From: Atherix ibis
Lineage: Eukaryota > Arthropoda > Insecta > Diptera > Athericidae
Assembly (NCBI GenBank): GCA_958298945.1
Contig: OY282610.1
Location: 68,321,088 to 68,385,087, forward strand
Direction of reading: 5' to 3'
Length of the DNA stretch: 64,000 nt
The first letter of the stretch is position 1. Each line of letters starts with the position of its first letter. A program made the position numbers and the translations under genes. Shown here piece after piece: positions 58,401 to 64,000 of the stretch. The notes under the pieces are model-generated. The model was not told the origin of the DNA, made no database searches, and saw only the letters and a list, made by a program, of their open reading frames with translations.

Positions 58401-61400
58401 GGCCCTATTAACGAAAATCATTCCTTTTTCATTTTGTTATTTCAAAATATTGTAATTTGATCTAACTTCAGTATCCGAACATTTAAAAAAAAATCACATA
58501 TTTAAGGAAATCTTCGTTTTTTTTAATTGATGATTTTTTCGGACATTTCGTTGCACCCAATGTGTGGTAAGCACCATCTTGTTAGGTCGTCCATATAAAT
58601 ATTCTCGATCTCGTGACAAAAACAAGCGCTCACCATTGAGGTGTTACAGTCCGACCTACATTGTTTTTTGAAAAAGAAGGTCCAATGATGCCGCTTCACC
58701 ATAATCCGCACCCAACAGTTACTTTTTGGGCATGTAATGGTATTTCGTGAATCATAGGAGGATTTTCGTCGCCCCATATGCGGCAATTTTCCTTATTAAC
58801 ATACCCAGAGATGTAAAAATGTGCTTCATCAGAGAAGATTTTCTTTGAAAATTCAGCATCAACTTCCTGGCGTTATAAATTCTTCGCTGCCCATAGTCTT
58901 TGGGCTTCAGTTTATGCGACCAAAGGGAGCCATAACGAAAGCTTAAATGCTGCGAACGCCGACGAATCAGCAATTCAACCACACATACTTACAGCAGCAA
59001 TATTCTTGGCTGAACGGGTACCACGATGATGCAAAGACCTTAACCCTTTCTCCAACGTTTCCAGTATCTTTTATTAATAAAAATTGATCATAAAATAACT
59101 TGAACACCATTAAAATTTTCTTTGTAAAGTTTCAATCTTTTTAAAATGATAACGAACCGTATGTTATTTTTAAATAATTTATTGCTTTAATATCTTTTTA
59201 GTTGGTGTCGGCCGATGGATCAAATCAATCAGATAATTGTTCAGAAGTACCTAACAGCGAAATAGATAGCCGGGCTGGTAATAATCAACGAACTAGTAAG
59301 CATATAACAACATCAACAGTTCTCGCGAGCCAGATACCACCATTGACATATCAAAGTGCATCCGTATTATCAAGCGATCTAGATTCGACTAGCCTATTTG
59401 GAACTGAAAGTGAAATAACATTAGACAGAGATATGACTGAATGCAGTAGTGTACAACGATTACAGGTGCGAAAGAAGCCGCAACGGCGTAAAAAGCGGGC
59501 GCCAAGCATGAGTCGAACATCAAGTTATAGTTCGATAACAGATTCAACAATGTCACTTAACATTATAACTGTTTCTATTAATATGGAAGCTGTTAACTTT
59601 TTGGGAATTTCAATAGTTGGCCAATCGAATCGTGGCGGTGATGGGGGTAATGTATTATAATTGTATATTTTTTCTTTAGCAAACGAATTGCTCTTGTTTG
59701 ATTTAAGGGCAAAAAAACTGCCTGCACGTCGAGTATGTCTACTGGCCTTATTGAGATTCGATAAATTATATTCCTTCTTCAAAATTTCAGCTGTTATTAG
59801 TGTCATAAACATTACCGAGTGTTTCAAAACAGAATTTTCTACTAAGTAAGACGCCCTCTATTATGGAGCTCATACACCCAATAAATCCTTTTCAAACCTC
59901 TCATTTTAATTTTCGCAAACATTTAAATATGTTCTACAAAATTAAACTATTAATGATAGTTCCCGCCAGATTTTTAAAGGTATGCTAACCTTCATGGAAC
60001 CTCGCCAACTGGCCTTATCTTGTTCGTGACACTACAAAATGGTCTTTAGCTTTTGTTCAACCCATCTTCCATACAAAGGTTCAATTTTTATATAAATAAA
60101 AATTTGTTTTGAACATCTCCCTCTGACTTGTTTTAGTACTTTTAATAAGAAATATCGAACCATTCAAAGCTTGAATATTTATTCATGAAACCATCTTCTA
60201 CTTTACAGAGCGCTCTTTATATTCTCTCTCAGTAAAAATCATACTCTTGTTTTTTTTTCTCAGTAAAAATCATATCCTCTCTCAGTAAAAATCATACTCT
60301 TCATATTCTCTCTCAGTAAAAAATCGACCAATGTCGCACTTGTTTTTTTTTGATTAAAATTTGTTTATTTTTGACTCGCATGATTTTTCAATTTTTTTGG
60401 GTGTTTAATTTGCATTATACTTTTTTCCTCTATTTATGTATTAAATTATTTATTTTCCGTACTTAAAGGTATTTATGTGGGTAGTATTATGAAAGGTGGA
60501 GCTGTGGCATTAGACGGTCGCATTGAACCGGGTGATATGATATTGCAGGTAAAATTTATAATTAAGTATAAGAAAATATAACTTTATTCTTAAAAAAGGT
60601 AAAATAAAGAAAACTATAAGCAATAATTGCAATAATTAATAAATACTGAAAATAAATAATTTTTGTAATTTATTTTTATACCCAAACACAGGTAAATGAA
60701 GTGAATTTTGAGAATATGACTAATGATGAAGCTGTAAAAGTTCTTCGAGAAGTTGTGCAAAAACCAGGGCCTATTAAATTAGTTGTGGCTAAATGTTGGG
60801 ATCCAAATCCGAAAGGTTTGTGGCTATTTGGTTTTCGTTTTAAGCAATTATTTTATGTGTTTGATTTTTAATTTTTTAGGCTATTTTACAATACCAAGAA
60901 CAGAACCGGTGCGGCCAATTGACCCAGGAGCTTGGGTTGCTCATACACAAGCGTTAGCGTCACACGATAGTATTTGCCCTGATATTTCAGAACCAATTAA
61001 AGAGCGACTCGATCGAAATAATTTGGAGGACATTGTCAAAGCCATGACGAAGCCAGATAGCGGACTTGAAATTCGAGATAGAATGTGGCTGAAAATAACA
61101 ATTCCAAACGCATTTATAGGTTTGTAGTGTTTATTTGTCCGAATGGGAAAATAAATTACCTTAACGATCGAATCTATTAAATATTAGGGTAGTCATTATG
61201 AATAGTTTTGATCAATTGTTGGTTTTCTATTTAGGTGCTGACGCTGTTAATTGGGTGCTTGAGAATGTCGAAGACGTACAAGACCGCCGAGAAGCTAGGA
61301 GAATAGTATCAGCTATGTTAAGAAACAACCTCATAAAGCACACAGTTAATAAGCTTACGTTTTCCGAACAATGTTATTATGTATTGAGTGATGGAAAGAA

Positions 61401-63317
61401 ACAAAGCTGTGAGTACATTGTGAACAATATAAAGAAAATCGATGAATTGTTCAAATATATTTTCTAATTTGTACATTTTATTTTTCTCATTTTTCTTTTC
61501 GCTTTTAATTTTATGTTTTCGGCTTTCTTTATTTTTCTTCGGCGATTTTGTTTAGGCCGCTCAACAGTAAGCCTCGGTGACACAGAAAGCATTGCTAGTG
61601 ACATAGCGCCGTTACCTAATCCACCTCTTTATATGCCATATTCAGGTAGATTTTTTTTTAAATTCAATAAATTTGTTGTTTATTTTATTTGATTATTCAA
61701 GTAACCTAAAATAAATACTTCAAAACCGAGAGAAAATTATTTATTTGATAAATTCGTTTTATTACAGCAACTTATAATCCTAGTCATGGATATCAACCTA
61801 TTCAGTATGGTTGTACTGATAGGCATCACATTTCATCAGGTATTGTGTTGTTTATTTGTATAATTTATTAATTTTTGACTAATGTTTTTTTTCTATGTGC
61901 AAAAAAACAACAAAAAAACAAAACAGGATCGAGTAGTTCGGATGTTTTAACAAGTAAAGATATTTCAGCATCGCAAAGTGATATTACATCAATTATTCAC
62001 CAAACAAATCAAAGTAAGTGAAGATGACACTATTTATTTATCTTCTTTTTATTTTCATTAATAAAATCATAAATAATAAATGTAATGAATAAATTTGTTT
62101 AATTTAATTTGGAAAAAAAAATGAAGTTGGAATTTTAGCATTGAATGCGGAGAAATTAAAAAATCTTTGAAAGACTCACTTATTTTTTGAAATATTTTAT
62201 ATAAACCTCTGTTTTCTATCTTCACATTGAAGTGTTTTCGTTTTTTATTTATTTAATTAAAAGTGTATACATTCTGTAACAACTTGATTACGCTTATCCG
62301 CTTTTTGCTGGAGCGTTCAAAGTTTTATTGTAATTTTTTTTTTTGGAAATGGGGCAGATTGGAAATTGTTGGACCAAATGTTCATTAGTGTATCGATTTA
62401 TTCAAAAAAATATTTCCTATTTTAAAAAGTTAAAAAATTCCCAATTTCCAAAAAAAATCGTTATGCCAATCGGCCGAAATTTTTCAACTGTCAAAAAAAA
62501 CTGCCAACATAGCATTTTGGATATTATTCGGTGCAAAATTCCCCAACGAAAAATAATATTTTTTATTATTAAAAATAATAACGAAATTAAAGTGTTACGG
62601 ATTATATACACCAATTTGTGAATGTTTCAAATATTCTTATAACATTTAAATCTACTTTCAGTGGGAATAACTAACGGTTCTAATAAATCTTCAGGATCTT
62701 CCAATCGTGGAACTACAGATCAAGACATTTCTGGTACACACTTTTAATTTATTAACAATTAGTTTGGTTTATTTATGATTTGTTTCATTTAATTTCTATT
62801 TAGTTAATATTTAAATGTAGTTTTATTCTGTAATTTGTTGTTTTTTCTTTCTTTTTTTGTGATTTTGATATAATTAAATGTTATAAACAAACAAATAAAT
62901 GAAAAGACAAAAACAAAAAAAATTTTGTAGAATTTAATTCTCTGTATAAAAAAGCTTTTTTACTGTCATCTCATTCATTATTTATTTTTGATTTTATTAA
63001 AAAAAAAGCTATTTTCTTTTCCATTTGTTTTTAATAAATATTTATCACAAAAAAATGAAAACTAAAAATAAAAACTTATTTTTATTTCAAAATTTTTTCT
63101 TCTAAAGAATAATATTAAAATTTTATTATTATTTGTGATTTTGATTTTTCCAAATATTTTCTTATTATGTTTTATTTTTTAGCAATTGTAATTTTTCTTT
63201 CTTTTATTTAATTTCTTTTACCATGTATTACTTCTTTTTTTATATAATTTTATTTTCATATAATTTGATTGCATTTTCTTTTTTCATTTCATTTCAGTTT
63301 TTAGTTACGTGTTGTGA
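55423..63317 (+). CDS. dsh: Dishevelled, Wnt/planar-polarity adaptor
   Basis: Twelve coding exons: 55423-55604, 57827-57896, 59202-59646, 60469-60548, 60692-60815, 60880-61119, 61235-61408, 61556-61645, 61768-61839, 61927-62013, 62662-62733, 63298-63317. All have GT/AG borders and matching phases, giving 1656 nt and 551 residues. Residues 1-85 are the DIX domain ([20 protein letters not shown]), which polymerises and binds Axin. A basic stretch ([20 protein letters not shown]) precedes the PDZ domain at about 202-285 ([25 protein letters not shown]), which binds Frizzled. DEP is at about 349-434 ([33 protein letters not shown]), for membrane and planar-polarity signalling. The protein ends [11 protein letters not shown], the fly C-terminus. 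The long Gln-rich linker of the Drosophila protein is absent, so it is shorter than the roughly 620 residues known there. No frameshift or missing key residue is seen. Confidence 0.97.
56471..57684. repeat. 20-bp minisatellite in dsh intron 1
   Basis: About 60 units of roughly CAATTTCTCCCAACTTGTCA fill 1.2 kb of the first intron. The ends are regular. The centre (about 56950-57420) is more decayed and contains a variant with AATTTGACTTAACGT. Since 20 is not a multiple of three, each frame cycles through a 20-residue phrase ([20 protein letters not shown]), so frames stay open on the + strand for up to 210 codons. These are by-products, not genes. Confidence 0.95.
57827..57896 (+). CDS. dsh: dsh coding exon 2
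   Basis: This 70-bp exon (after ttctag, before gtaagt) completes the DIX domain with [20 protein letters not shown] and VSW, exactly as in fly Dishevelled. It is too short to show up as an open frame and is supported by the family sequence and by the splice phases on both sides. Confidence 0.95.
58505..59045 (-). mobile_element. Tc1/mariner relic in dsh intron 2
   Basis: On the minus strand, overlapping frames give [22 protein letters not shown] text and ENCRIWG-like text around 58780-58840 (read as [20 protein letters not shown] in the neighbouring frame), then an [18 protein letters not shown] stretch near 58660-58700. This is the block around the first catalytic Asp seen in the element at 28967-30244. 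Indels break it throughout and the ends are unclear. Confidence 0.65.
59855..60080 (+). mobile_element. Retrotransposon 3' tail in dsh intron 3
   Basis: GGAGCTCATACACCCAATAA, TTTAAATATGTTCTACAAAA and CTGGCCTTATCTTG...ACTACAAAATGGTC follow the tail of the relics at 31.9-32.2 and 51.2-51.5 kb in the same order. It is non-coding and lies within the intron on the same strand as the gene. Confidence 0.6.
60218..60330. repeat. Short tandem repeat in dsh intron 3
   Basis: Four copies of CTCTCTCAGTAAAAATCATA (with small length changes) occur in about 110 bp. No function is apparent. Confidence 0.85.
63298..63317 (+). CDS. dsh: dsh terminal coding exon
   Basis: Only 20 bp remain to be coded after the tttcag acceptor: the split Val, then FSYVL and TGA. 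The ending matches the fly Dishevelled C-terminus (VFNYVL) at all but one position. This supports both the exon and the absence of further coding exons. Confidence 0.9.
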
Positions 63318-64000
63318 AGTAATAATAATAATAAAAATAAAAGTAATAATAATAAGAATAATAAATAACAAAAAAAAATAGTTTATATTCAAAAAAAAAA
63401 ATGAAATAAAAACGAAACAAGAAAAAAAGTATAGTAATACAATAATATTCATTATAATAAATTTTTTTTTAAAGTAATAAAATAGTAAGATTTAATACAA
63501 AAGGAAAAAATATATAAAGAACAAAAAAAAAAGTCAAAAGAAGAAAATCATAACAAAATAAAACACGGAAGAGAAACAAATTTATGATGCATAAATGAAT
63601 AAGATTTCAAAAAGAGAACAAAATAGTAATAGGAAAGAAAGATATAAAAAAATAGTAAGAAAGCAAATCGAAAAAGAATTGTATTGATATGTTATATATA
63701 TATATTGCCTATATATGAAAATATTGAAGAAAATTATAAAAAAAATTATATATTAAAGTATATACGACAACATACATAAATTATATATAAAATGGTAAAA
63801 ACAAAGTAAAAGAAAAACTAAATAAATTTAAAATTATGAACAACAATTATGTGATTTTGGTATAAAAAATATGAAAAAAATTGCAAAAAAAAATAAAAAT
63901 AAAATCAATGTTCTTTTTCTTATATATTAATTATTATAATTTCGTTTTTTTCCTCTGCGACTCAATGTTTTATTGGTTGTATTATTATTTGACTTTAATC
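63318..64000 (+). other. dsh: dsh 3' flank, probable 3' UTR
   Basis: After the stop codon the + strand is very rich in A and G, with several AATAAA words (for example about 63335 and 63560) that could serve as polyadenylation signals. None can be preferred. No further gene starts before the window ends. Confidence 0.5.

Noticed and set aside
62343..62621. A 92-codon plus-strand frame in dsh intron 10
   Set aside because: It lies between two exons whose phases join correctly without it, shows no family match, and is A/T-biased like intron sequence.

Overview
The window looks like nuclear DNA of an insect, most likely a fly. It is strongly AT-rich, its genes have introns with GT/AG borders, there are no operons, and one gene encodes a Dishevelled protein that follows the fly protein almost block for block down to its last residues. 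Two host genes can be supported, both on the + strand. The first (11824-17919) is the 3' part of a BTB/pipsqueak-type transcription factor, probably jim lovell (lov). A very long low-complexity exon is spliced to a short exon that completes the C-terminal psq DNA-binding domain; the BTB exons would lie left of the window. The second (55423-63317) is a complete dishevelled (dsh) coding region: 12 coding exons, a 551-residue product, DIX, PDZ and DEP domains, and all splice phases agree.

The rest is mostly decayed mobile DNA. Region 1-11.8 kb is a nest of elements: a Tc1/mariner fragment, a small TIR element, an RTE-like reverse transcriptase relic split by a 3.8-kb R1-clade retrotransposon with a perfect 16-bp target duplication, another mariner relic, a jockey-like RT relic and an internally deleted mariner. 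Region 11.8-17.9 kb is the lov gene, whose last intron holds a jockey-like fragment and a 1.3-kb P-like (THAP-type) element with a perfect 8-bp target duplication. Region 17.9-25.5 kb is very AT-rich with no gene seen. Region 25.5-31.4 kb has repeats with hairpins, a possible two-exon micro-gene, a nearly intact DD41D mariner with TIRs, and a higher-order tandem repeat. Region 31.6-54.3 kb carries further mariner, R1-like, jockey-like and RNase H-bearing relics, two MITE-like elements and a 97-bp tandem repeat. The dsh introns hold a 1.2-kb minisatellite with a 20-bp unit, a mariner relic and a retrotransposon tail.

The two genes do not obviously act together: lov would be a nuclear BTB-psq regulator and dsh a cytoplasmic Wnt/planar-polarity adaptor. 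The most informative material is the mobile DNA. Target duplications and shared ends define at least three families inside this one window: a P-like family with 8-bp duplications (3 copies), an R1-like family ending in a common 12-mer (4 copies plus a related fragment), and about eleven Tc1/mariner remnants including DD41D types. No self-contained new enzymatic system was found. The best candidates for something undescribed are the P-like family, the short R1-tail elements with a fixed head, and the micro-gene near 27.7 kb.
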